Shown here: positions 26,603-34,217 of the stretch, piece after piece
Position numbering within the stretch: position 1 is the first letter of the stretch
Layout: each line of letters opens with the position of its first letter
Assembly: GCA_040757295.1 (NCBI GenBank)
Contig: JBFLXH010000003.1
Location: 55,658 to 119,657 of the forward strand
Length of the DNA stretch: 64,000 nt
Source: JAGXSE01 sp040757295
GTDB lineage: Bacteria > Bacillota > PH28-bin88
Reading direction: 5' to 3'
Notes under the pieces: generated by a model
What the model saw: only the letters and a program-made list of their open reading frames with translations
Told to the model about the DNA's origin: nothing
Database searches by the model: none
Translations under genes and position numbers: made by a program

Positions 26603-26956
26603 TTGGAAGCTTATTTTTGGGCCTTCGTGGTCGGAGGATTGATCTGCGTAATCGGCCAGTTGCTCCTTGACGTGGGCAAGTATACACCCGCCCATACCAT
26701 GAGCATCCTGGTAGTTTCAGGTGCGGTTCTGGATGGCTTTGGCCTCTACGAACCTCTTATAGATTTTGCCGGCGCTGGGGCAACCGTCCCCATTACCAGT
26801 TTTGGTAATGCTCTGGTCCATGGGGCCATGGCCGAGGCTCAGCGCAGCGGGTTGGTTGGCATAATCACCGGAATTTTTGAAGTGACTAGCGCAGGTATTT
26901 CTGCTGCCATTATTTTTGGCTTTATGGCTTCCTTATTTTTTAAGTCAAAAGGCTAA
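26603..26956 (+). CDS. spoVAEB: Stage V sporulation protein AE (SpoVAEB type)
   Basis: About 117 aa. TTG 26603 has GGAG 8 nt upstream inside the spoVAD stop region; GTG 26594 is an alternative. Membrane protein with GLICVIGQLLLDVGKYTPAH, VVSGAVLDGFGLYEP, PITSFGNALVHGAM and a final TM helix. Part of the spore inner-membrane channel for Ca-dipicolinate. Confidence 0.93.
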   Translation: MEAYFWAFVVGGLICVIGQLLLDVGKYTPAHTMSILVVSGAVLDGFGLYEPLIDFAGAGATVPITSFGNALVHGAMAEAQRSGLVGIITGIFEVTSAGISAAIIFGFMASLFFKSKG

Positions 26957-26970
26957 TCGAGGTGGATAAA

Positions 26971-27432
26971 ATGAGAATGTTGATAAAATTAATATACCCA
27001 TTGGTCCTGTTGATGTTTATTGCAGGATGTGCTATGCCCGGCGGCCCTGCTAAAAAGCCCCAGTCAGAACAGCAGGGGAGTCAAACTCAACAGGAAGTGC
27101 AGCTTAATCCTATTTTGGCAGAAAGAGTCAAAGCCATTGCCCAAGGGGTAAAGGGTGTTGATGCCAGTACGGCTGTGGTTGTGGACAAGGATATCTCCAT
27201 TGGCTTGAAGGTATCAGGTTTTGACCGGCTGCGGCTAAGATCCATTAAAGAAGACGTACACAAAAAAGTTAGGGAACTTACCGAAGAACATAAAATCCAT
27301 ATATCAACTGAAAAAAAGATTTTTAAGCAGTTGCAAGAAATGGAACAGGAGATGTTAGCCCCCCAGGGCAGGCAGTCACTGCAGGAGATGAAAAAACGGC
27401 TGGATGAAATCAACAAAAAGATGCATGGATAA
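26971..27432 (+). CDS. YhcN/YlaJ-family sporulation lipoprotein
   Basis: About 153 aa from ATG 26971 (GAGGTGG upstream; GTG 26962 sits on that site). Lipobox FIAGCAM. The middle of the protein reads AIAQGVKGVDASTAVVVDKD, the pattern of the YhcN/YlaJ family of spore or forespore lipoproteins, followed by a charged helical tail rich in Lys/Glu. It lies 14 nt after spoVAEB, which supports a sporulation role. Confidence 0.8.
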   Translation: MRMLIKLIYPLVLLMFIAGCAMPGGPAKKPQSEQQGSQTQQEVQLNPILAERVKAIAQGVKGVDASTAVVVDKDISIGLKVSGFDRLRLRSIKEDVHKKVRELTEEHKIHISTEKKIFKQLQEMEQEMLAPQGRQSLQEMKKRLDEINKKMHG

Positions 27433-27491
27433 CCCTACCAGGGAAGCGAAAACAGGGATGCCGTAGAGCGATATAAGTTTTAAAAAACCAT

Positions 27492-27518
27492 ACTCCACTA
27501 GCCTGGAGTTTCTTTTTT
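27492..27518 (+). terminator. Terminator after the sporulation operon
   Basis: ACTCCA / TGGAGT hairpin followed by TTCTTTTTT. Confidence 0.75.
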
Positions 27519-27760
27519 GCCCTTTGGGCATTGAGGAGCGTTTATGCAGGACCGTTACTGGAATTAAAGCAAAGAACTACTAGTGTAGGAAAGGTCAGGT
27601 AAACCTGTCTAAAGAAATGTAATTCTCTCCCACCAACGGGTTTTTTGGGCAGGTGCATGATTGGAAAAAAATATTTCATGGCAGAAGGAATTAAGAAATA
27701 TTTAGAGAATTGCAGAAACAATTCCAAAATGCAAACCGGCATTCCAAAATATGAAACGGA
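27519..27760 (+). promoter_or_regulatory. Control region of the 5-oxoprolinase operon
   Basis: No gene seen. Just before the IclR-type regulator there is a 10-bp direct repeat, ATTCCAAAAT, at 27721-27730 and 27741-27750, exactly 20 bp (two turns) apart. It is the best candidate operator for the adjacent regulator. Confidence 0.5.
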
Positions 27761-28546
27761 GTGGTAATAATTAGCAATAGCTTGGAAAAGGCCATAGAAT
27801 TAATGCTCCTGTTCACCCCAGAAAGGTCTGTGCTTAGTCTTGCCGAGGTTGCTCGGCTTTCAGGTATGCCTAAACCAACAGTTTACCGGCTGCTCAGTAC
27901 TCTGGAGACCAGCGGTTTTATTTCCCGTACCATTGACCGGCGGTATAAACTTGGACTTAAATTACTGGAGTTGGGAAATCTGGTGGCTGAACAGCTTGAG
28001 CTTCGTTCTATTGCCTTACCCCATATGCAGCGATTGCGGGACATACTTCAAATGACGGTGCAATTGTTGGTTAGAGACGGAATAGAAGCTGTGTACATTG
28101 AAAAAGTAGAAACTACCCATCCTGTTCGTCTTTATACCCGGATGGGACGGAGAGCCTTATTGCACGCTGGTGCCTGTCCCCGCGCGTTATTAGCCTTTTT
28201 ACCGGACAAAGAGAGAGAAAGCCTGATTGTAAAAATACCCCTTAAATCTTACACCCAGATCACTATTTCTTCTCCTGATGAATTGCGGTTAAGGATATCA
28301 AGGGAAATTTCTCAGGGGTATACCGTCAGCCTGGGTGAGTTGGTGGAAGGAACAGCGGCAGTCGGGATGCCCATCAGGAATTTCACTGGTCAGGTAGTTG
28401 CTTCCCTTAGTGTTGCAGGAAGTTTGGTCCAGTTTCCGGCAGAAAGAATTCCTGCAATTGCCACTGAGGTTAAGCGAACAGTAGACGCTATCTCTCAGGA
28501 ATTGGGATATAGGAATAATTTTTCGGGAGGTGAACAAGGGAAATAG
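27761..28546 (+). CDS. IclR-family transcriptional regulator (KipR-like)
   Basis: 261 aa from GTG 27761; the start is uncertain because the GGAG lies immediately against it. N-terminal winged helix (LSLAEVARLSGMPKPTVYRL near 28-47, then GFISR...YKLG wing). C-terminal IclR effector domain (about 85-250) with GDG-like RDGIEAVYIEKVE, HAGACPRALLAFL and VGMPIRNFTGQVVASLSVAG. In B. subtilis the analogous KipR controls the ycs-kip operon; the same genes follow here, so it likely regulates 5-oxoproline use. Confidence 0.9.
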   Translation: MVIISNSLEKAIELMLLFTPERSVLSLAEVARLSGMPKPTVYRLLSTLETSGFISRTIDRRYKLGLKLLELGNLVAEQLELRSIALPHMQRLRDILQMTVQLLVRDGIEAVYIEKVETTHPVRLYTRMGRRALLHAGACPRALLAFLPDKERESLIVKIPLKSYTQITISSPDELRLRISREISQGYTVSLGELVEGTAAVGMPIRNFTGQVVASLSVAGSLVQFPAERIPAIATEVKRTVDAISQELGYRNNFSGGEQGK

Positions 28547-28570
28547 GCTGGAGGTTGGTTTAGAAGGGAG

Positions 28571-29362
28571 GTGTACAATACGAGAGCTGTTGATCTGAAC
28601 TGTGACCTAGGAGAAAGTTTCGGTTCCTATGTTATGGGGTTGGACGAAGAAGTAATGCAATACATAACTTCGGCCAACATAGCCTGCGGTTTCCATGCCG
28701 GTGACCCCGTAACCATGCAGAAAACTGTTGCTTTGGCCATAAAGCAGGGTGTTGCCCTGGGAGCTCACCCAGGTTTTCCGGATCTTTTGGGTTTTGGCAG
28801 GAGAGAAATGCATATTGCTCCGGCTGAGGCTACGGCCTATATCATCTATCAAATTGGAGCCCTCAGGGCATTTATTACGGCTGCCGGTGGTCTCTTGCAG
28901 CATGTTAAACCTCATGGAGCGCTATATAATATGGCCGCAAAGATGCCTGAACTGGCTCAGGCAATTGTCAAAGGTATTTCCCTGGTTGACCGGGAGCTAA
29001 TCCTGGTAGCATTGGCAGGTTCCGAACTTTACCGGGCTGGGAAAGAGGCGGGCCTGCGGGTGGCAGGTGAGGTGTTTGCCGACCGGGCCTATGCCGCGGA
29101 TGGAAGTCTGGTGCCGCGGGGAAAACCGGGCGCTATGATTAAAGATCCCGCAGTTGCTGCCCTGCGGGTGTACCGGATGGTGACGGAAGGAAAGGTAACA
29201 GCCATTACCGGCGAGGAACTGGATGTCCAAGCAGATACGGTATGTATCCATGGAGATTCGCCGGATGCCGTTGTGTTTGCCAGCAAGGTAAACCAGCAGC
29301 TGGTTGCTGCAGGCATTGAAGTAATTCCAATGGGCCGCATAATCGCTGCGGCAAGGGAGTGA
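28571..29362 (+). CDS. pxpA: 5-oxoprolinase subunit A
   Basis: 263 aa (LamB/YcsF family), GTG 28571 in GGGAGGTG. Family motifs: DLNCDLGESFG, NIACGFHAGDP, GAHPGFPDLLGFGRR, HVKPHGALYN and CIHGDSPDA. With PxpB and PxpC it hydrolyses 5-oxo-L-proline to glutamate using ATP in the cytosol. Second gene of the operon. Confidence 0.95.
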   Translation: MYNTRAVDLNCDLGESFGSYVMGLDEEVMQYITSANIACGFHAGDPVTMQKTVALAIKQGVALGAHPGFPDLLGFGRREMHIAPAEATAYIIYQIGALRAFITAAGGLLQHVKPHGALYNMAAKMPELAQAIVKGISLVDRELILVALAGSELYRAGKEAGLRVAGEVFADRAYAADGSLVPRGKPGAMIKDPAVAALRVYRMVTEGKVTAITGEELDVQADTVCIHGDSPDAVVFASKVNQQLVAAGIEVIPMGRIIAAARE

Positions 29363-29371
29363 TTTTCTGTT

Positions 29372-30166
29372 ATGAATCCCCAGGAACTTCGTTTGGCCAT
29401 GAGGAGAGGTGAGTTTGCCGGGCCAACCTCGGGTTTGGCGCCAGGCTACACTCAGGCAAACCTGGTTATTCTGCCTGAGGCTCTGGCGTCGGATTTTCAA
29501 ATGTTTTGCGAGGCCAATTCCAAGGCCTGCCCCGTACTGGAGGTAACGCCTCCGGGAGTACCCTATACGACAGTTATGGCCCAGAGCGCAGATTTGCGTA
29601 CTGACCTGCCCCGGTACAGGGTATACCGGTATGGCCAGCTGGAAGCTGAAACAACAGATATACTTCCTTGGTGGCGAGAGGACCTGGTGGCTTTTCTAAT
29701 CGGTTGCAGTTTTACCTTTGAAAGGGCGCTGTTGACAGAAGGCCTACCTGTGCGGCACATAACTGAAAACAGGAATGTTCCTATGTATATTACCAGCCGC
29801 CAGTGCGTTCCGCAGGGTCTTTTTCATGGGCCTTTGGTGGTAAGCATGCGGCCTATCCCAAAGGAACAGGTGCAAAAGGCCGTTGAAATCACGGCCCGAT
29901 ACCCGGCTGTGCATGGGGCGCCGGTTCATGTTGGTGACCCGTCTGAGTTGGGTATAGCCAATCTAGCAAAGCCCGATTTTGGGGAGGCTGTCACGGTATA
30001 TCCGGGCGAAATGCCCGTTTTTTGGGCCTGCGGGGTTACCCCCCAGGCTGTAGCGATGGAAGCCAAACCTGAGTTGATGATTACCCACGCACCAGGTCAT
30101 ATGTTTATCACCGATATTAAGGATGAAGACTTGATATCTGTTTTGTCTAAAAAGAATTTCCGCTAG
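29372..30166 (+). CDS. YcsI-like putative hydro-lyase / D-glutamate cyclase family
   Basis: 264 aa from ATG 29372, 9 nt after pxpA. UPF0317/DUF1445 features: RRGEFAGPTSGLAPGYTQAN, FLIGCSFTFERALL, MYITSRQC and FWACGVTPQAVAM, ending HAPGHMFITD. Members are annotated as putative hydro-lyases, and a mitochondrial relative is D-glutamate cyclase making 5-oxo-D-proline. That fits the 5-oxoproline operon: it may feed D-5-oxoproline or D-glutamate into the pathway. Confidence 0.88.
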   Translation: MNPQELRLAMRRGEFAGPTSGLAPGYTQANLVILPEALASDFQMFCEANSKACPVLEVTPPGVPYTTVMAQSADLRTDLPRYRVYRYGQLEAETTDILPWWREDLVAFLIGCSFTFERALLTEGLPVRHITENRNVPMYITSRQCVPQGLFHGPLVVSMRPIPKEQVQKAVEITARYPAVHGAPVHVGDPSELGIANLAKPDFGEAVTVYPGEMPVFWACGVTPQAVAMEAKPELMITHAPGHMFITDIKDEDLISVLSKKNFR

Positions 30167-30189
30167 AAAAAAAGAATGGAGGAAGGGTA

Positions 30190-31449
30190 ATGAAACCTGA
30201 GATCAAAAATGGTATTGGCAGCAACACCAGTCTCTGGATAAAATTAAAGCATATCGGTCCGGCAGCAGTAGTTACCGCAGCTTTTATCGGGCCGGGGACA
30301 GTTACCACTGCAACCATGGCAGGGGTTAACTACAAGTATGCCTTGCTTTGGGCTATGCTTTTTTCCACAATAGCAACTATGTTGCTCCAGGAAATGTCGG
30401 CCAGGGTAGGTATTGTTACTGGAAAAGGACTGGGGACGGCTATCCGGGAAACCTTTCAACAGCCCGCTGCCAAGGCCTTTGCGGTGTTGTTGATAGTTGC
30501 CGCCATAGGAGTTGGCAATTCGGCTTTCCAGGGGGGCAATATTACCGGGGCTTCTATGGGTTTGGAAGTATTATTTGGCTTGACAAGAAAGACCTGGGTA
30601 TTCATAATAGCCTTGACCGCTTTTGGCCTACTGTGGACCGGCAGCTACAAATTGGTGGAAAAGGTACTGGTGGCGATGGTTGTGGTAATGAGCCTGGTTT
30701 TTCTCACAACCGCATTGATTATCCGCCCCGACTTTCCCGAATTGCTTCGGGGCCTATTGGTACCTTCCATTCCTCCAGGGGCTTTGCTAGTTACTCTTGG
30801 AATAATTGGAACAACTGTTGTCCCGTATAATCTGTACCTGCATTCTGCGGCTGTAGCCGAACGGTGGGGAAAAACCAGTGATAAAGAAGAGAGTATCCAG
30901 AACAGCAAGCTGGACATATTGGTATCCATCGGCTTAGGCGGCATTATTTCCCTGGCGATCATTGTTACAGCTGCTTCCATGTTTGGGACTGGCGCAGTTA
31001 AAAATGCGGCGGATATGGCCAAACAGTTAGAGCCTCTCCTGGGTTCGTGGGCAAAATGGTTCTTTGCGATTGGCCTATTTGCGGCAGGAGGTACTTCAGC
31101 GATTACGGCTCCCCTAGCGGCTGCCTACGCTATTACGGGTGTAGCGGGCTGGAGCACAGATATGAAATCCGGCGCTTTTAGGGCCGTTTGGCTCATTGTG
31201 TTGGGAGCTGGGGCCACTGTCGCTTTTAGTGGCGTAAGCCCGGTGCAAATCATTTTATTTGCCCAGGCAGTAAACGGCATCTTGTTGCCGATTTCCGCCA
31301 TATTCCTGTTGGTTGTGGTGAATCAGAGCCGGATCATGCAGAAGTTTATCAACGGACCTCTGCAAAACGTTCTGGGCTCAGGAGTTGTCTTGGTTACTAT
31401 ATTGCTTGGTGTGAGAATGATCCTGCGGGCTTTAAAGATCTGGCCCTAA
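30190..31449 (+). CDS. NRAMP-superfamily transporter (YcsG-like)
   Basis: 419 aa from ATG 30190, ten or eleven TM helices. NRAMP fold is recognisable: AAFIGPGTVTTATMAG in TM1 and IGTTVVPYNLYLHSAAVA in TM6. The metal-binding DPGN of TM1 reads GPGT and the MPHN of TM6 reads VPYN, so the canonical metal ligands Asp, Asn and Met are missing. Given its place between 5-oxoprolinase genes, transport of an organic substrate such as 5-oxoproline is more plausible than Mn/Fe uptake (inference). Confidence 0.85.
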   Translation: MKPEIKNGIGSNTSLWIKLKHIGPAAVVTAAFIGPGTVTTATMAGVNYKYALLWAMLFSTIATMLLQEMSARVGIVTGKGLGTAIRETFQQPAAKAFAVLLIVAAIGVGNSAFQGGNITGASMGLEVLFGLTRKTWVFIIALTAFGLLWTGSYKLVEKVLVAMVVVMSLVFLTTALIIRPDFPELLRGLLVPSIPPGALLVTLGIIGTTVVPYNLYLHSAAVAERWGKTSDKEESIQNSKLDILVSIGLGGIISLAIIVTAASMFGTGAVKNAADMAKQLEPLLGSWAKWFFAIGLFAAGGTSAITAPLAAAYAITGVAGWSTDMKSGAFRAVWLIVLGAGATVAFSGVSPVQIILFAQAVNGILLPISAIFLLVVVNQSRIMQKFINGPLQNVLGSGVVLVTILLGVRMILRALKIWP

Positions 31450-31502
31450 ACTTGGTTTAGGCGAGGCAGAAACTTAGAACTTATAGCGGAGAGAGGAAAG
31501 CC

Positions 31503-33188
31503 ATGTATATTAAGCCGCGATACTTGCCTGCTGGTGATCAGGCTATAGTGGTGGAATTCGGCAATCAAATATGTATCGATACTAATCGTAAGGTCTATGG
31601 CCTGTTATCGGCTCTTCACAATAGAGGAGTATCCGGCATAATTGAGATGGTTCCAACCTACCGGTCTTTACTGGTATATTACCAGCCAGATGTGCTTCCT
31701 TGGAAACTGTTGCTGCAAGAGCTGGAAAATGCTATTGGGGTGTTGGCCGGGCCAGAGGGCAGGGACTGGGAGATTCCGACCCTTTACGGCGGCGAAGCCG
31801 GGCCCGATCTGGTAGAAGTAGCTGAATACTGTGGTTTAAAACCGCAAGAAATTATTGACTTGCATAGCAAGGGGGAGTACCGGGTGTATATGCTGGGCTT
31901 TACACCCGGTTACCCTTACCTGGGGGGAATGGACCACCGGATTGCCGTTCCCCGTCTTAAAACGCCTAGAACCGAAACGCCGGCGGGTTCGGTAGGGATT
32001 GCCGGAAATCAGACCGGGATTTACCCGGTAACCAGCCCGGGGGGATGGCGAATTATTGGTCGTACTCCGTTAAAACTCTTTGACCCCTTGCGGCAGCCTC
32101 CGGTGTTGGTGCAAAGTGGCGACACAATTCGTTTTGTGCCCATAACTGAAGAAAGGTATCAACAGCTTAAGGAGGCAGTAGAATGCGAAACGGCTGCTCT
32201 AGCTGCACTGCATGAAACTGCCGATGCTGGTGGAACCCCATTTTTTGAAGTAATCCGCCCGGGACTTTTGACCACAGTGCAGGATTTGGGCAGGGTGGGC
32301 TACCAGGCTTATGGAGTTCCTGTGGCAGGGGCGATGGACCGGTTCTCCCTCCGGATCGCTAATATTTTGGTCGGTAATCCGGAAGGCGAAGCTGCCCTGG
32401 AAATAACGGTTTTTGGTCCTCGGCTTGAGGTAGTTTGTGATGGGGTAGTGGCTGTTACCGGAGGAGATCTGGGGGCTGCCCTGGACGGAAAACCTATGCC
32501 CCAATGGGAGGCGGTACCAGTAAAGGCGGGAAGTGTCATTTCTTTTGCCGGCCCAAGGCAGGGTTGCCGGTCTTACCTGGCGGTGGCAGGAGGAATTGCT
32601 GTCCCGGAAATAATGGATAGCAAATCAACTTATCTAAGAGGAAAATTTGGCGGTTTGTATGGCCGCCAGCTCCAGGCAGGGGATTTGCTGAGGATAGGAC
32701 CTCCGAGGTCAAAGAAGGAATGGGCCAAAAGGGGGGGCATCCCCAGGAACTTGTTGTCTCCTCTTGTTCATCCTGGAGAAGTGCGGGTGGTATTAGGCCC
32801 TCAGGACGACTATTTCGACCAGGAGGCAATCCATACATTTCTAAGTTCAGAGTATATGATTAAGCCTGAATCCGACCGGATGGGATACCGGCTGGAGGGA
32901 CCCCTAGTAAAGCCTAAAGAGGCAGACATTATTTCCGATGGCATACCCCTAGGGGCCATTCAAATACCTGCCGACGGATCTCCGATTATCTTACTGGCAG
33001 ACCGGCAGACAACTGGCGGCTACCCTAAAATTGCCACAGTGATTTCACCTGATATCGGGAAACTGGCCCAGGCCAAACCGGGTGACAGGTTAGTTTTTAG
33101 GCAGGTTACGATGGAAGAAGCCAATTCCTTGTACTGCCAGGAAGAAAAGGTAATAGCCCGAATCAAACAACTTGTTGGATATGTTTAG
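31503..33188 (+). CDS. pxpBC: Fused 5-oxoprolinase subunits B and C (KipI-KipA)
   Basis: 561 aa from ATG 31503. Residues 1-235 are PxpB/KipI (YLPAGDQAIVVEFG, YMLGFTPGYPYLGGM, TPAGSVGIAGNQTGIYP). Residues about 243-561 are PxpC/KipA (RPGLLTTVQDLGRVGYQAYG, PVAGAMDRFSLRIANILVGN, IPLGAIQIPADGSPIILLAD). In many bacteria these are separate genes; the fusion keeps a 1:1 ratio. With PxpA it forms the ATP-dependent 5-oxoprolinase. Confidence 0.95.
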   Translation: MYIKPRYLPAGDQAIVVEFGNQICIDTNRKVYGLLSALHNRGVSGIIEMVPTYRSLLVYYQPDVLPWKLLLQELENAIGVLAGPEGRDWEIPTLYGGEAGPDLVEVAEYCGLKPQEIIDLHSKGEYRVYMLGFTPGYPYLGGMDHRIAVPRLKTPRTETPAGSVGIAGNQTGIYPVTSPGGWRIIGRTPLKLFDPLRQPPVLVQSGDTIRFVPITEERYQQLKEAVECETAALAALHETADAGGTPFFEVIRPGLLTTVQDLGRVGYQAYGVPVAGAMDRFSLRIANILVGNPEGEAALEITVFGPRLEVVCDGVVAVTGGDLGAALDGKPMPQWEAVPVKAGSVISFAGPRQGCRSYLAVAGGIAVPEIMDSKSTYLRGKFGGLYGRQLQAGDLLRIGPPRSKKEWAKRGGIPRNLLSPLVHPGEVRVVLGPQDDYFDQEAIHTFLSSEYMIKPESDRMGYRLEGPLVKPKEADIISDGIPLGAIQIPADGSPIILLADRQTTGGYPKIATVISPDIGKLAQAKPGDRLVFRQVTMEEANSLYCQEEKVIARIKQLVGYV

Positions 33189-33228
33189 AAAAAAAGGGGC
33201 TAACCCAAAAGCAAAGTGGGTCAGCCCC
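33189..33228 (-). terminator. Terminator of the minus-strand HAD gene
   Basis: Read on the minus strand, GGGGCTGACCC pairs with GGGTTAGCCCC (one mismatch), followed by seven T (33189-33195). It may also stop the converging pxp transcript. Confidence 0.75.
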
Positions 33229-33234
33229 TTGGTG

Positions 33235-33347
33235 TATAATGAGCGAGGCCACTAATTATTCATTGATTTACCGTGGCCTCAAAGCGAATTTCATACTCGG
33301 CTTCATTATGATAATGCAATTTTATCCCTTGCCGAGTATAGTATCTG
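33235..33347 (-). repeat. Double-hairpin repeat unit, copy C
   Basis: One complete unit, inverted relative to copy B, between the pxp operon and the HAD gene. Hairpin 1 is ATACTCGGC (33293-33301) with GCCGAGTAT (33331-33339). Hairpin 2 is GAGGCCAC (33245-33252) with GTGGCCTC (33273-33280). It aligns over about 105 bp with the units at 61620-61816 and 63888-63985, with compensatory changes in hairpin 1. Confidence 0.85.
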
Positions 33348-33382
33348 ATTTGCAGAGTAGTAATTTACAAGAAGAGGTCCTG

Positions 33383-34018
33383 TTAATTGGTAATCAAATG
33401 CTGGAGCAGTTGCTCCCAGTTATCTGCTAAAAAGTCGGGCTTTTGGGCCCGGAGCCGCTCTGCGGAAGCCATGCCCCAGGTTACGCCGATTGTTTTAATC
33501 CCGGCATTTTTTCCCGCCGCAATGTCAAAAGGGCTGTCCCCGATGAAAACGGTAAGGGCCGGGTCGGCCTTTAATCCCTCCATAGCTTTTAATACCGGTT
33601 CCGGATCCGGTTTGTGTTTGGCTGTATCTTCCATTGCTACAACAATGCTGAAAAAGCCTGCCATGGCGGTCAGCCGCAAGCCCTGCAGGGCCAGGCGGCG
33701 GCGCTTTGCTGTAACAACACCCAGGGAGAGTCCTTTTCTCCTAAGCTCAGTCAGGCATTCCACCGCGCCGGGGAACCCGCGGATTAGGTGGTCATGGAGG
33801 GTTTCTTGTTGGCGCAAATACCTGTCAAACATCTCTTGCTGTCTTTCCCCTCCAAAACGCCTGCATACCTCGATGAGAGGGAGGCCAACCGTTTCCATGA
33901 TCTGTTCTTCTTCCCAGGGAAGATTCATTTCTCTAAAAACGTGTTCAAAGGTCTGGCGGATGATCGGCAAAGAATCGATTAATGTTCCGTCAAGGTCAAA
34001 GAGAATGTATTTGTTCAT
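33383..34018 (-). CDS. HAD-family phosphatase (PpaX / phosphoglycolate-phosphatase-like)
   Basis: 211 aa on the minus strand from ATG 34018. HAD motif I DLDGTLIDS (nucleophile Asp near 8), motif II in GVVTAKRR, motif III Lys in KHKPDPEPV and motif IV FIGDSPFDIAAGKNAG, with a helical cap between I and II. Length and cap match PpaX or Gph. Acts on a small phosphate or pyrophosphate in the cytosol; the exact substrate is open. Stands alone, divergent from addB. Confidence 0.88.
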   Translation of the reverse strand: MNKYILFDLDGTLIDSLPIIRQTFEHVFREMNLPWEEEQIMETVGLPLIEVCRRFGGERQQEMFDRYLRQQETLHDHLIRGFPGAVECLTELRRKGLSLGVVTAKRRRLALQGLRLTAMAGFFSIVVAMEDTAKHKPDPEPVLKAMEGLKADPALTVFIGDSPFDIAAGKNAGIKTIGVTWGMASAERLRAQKPDFLADNWEQLLQHLITN

Positions 34019-34217
34019 GCTATCTACCTCAGTATCTATTTTTTGAGACCACAGTAATTATATACAATAAAACATAAGGGGAGCAAGCTGAAATCTGAAA
34101 CTACCCCGGGCGGGGATATAGGAGAAGTTTGTATTGTTTGACTTGCCTTCCGGCAGGATATCCCTGCAGTAAGGCCAAATATATAATGAAGAAAAGCAGC
34201 AGAAAGAGGTTGGTAGG

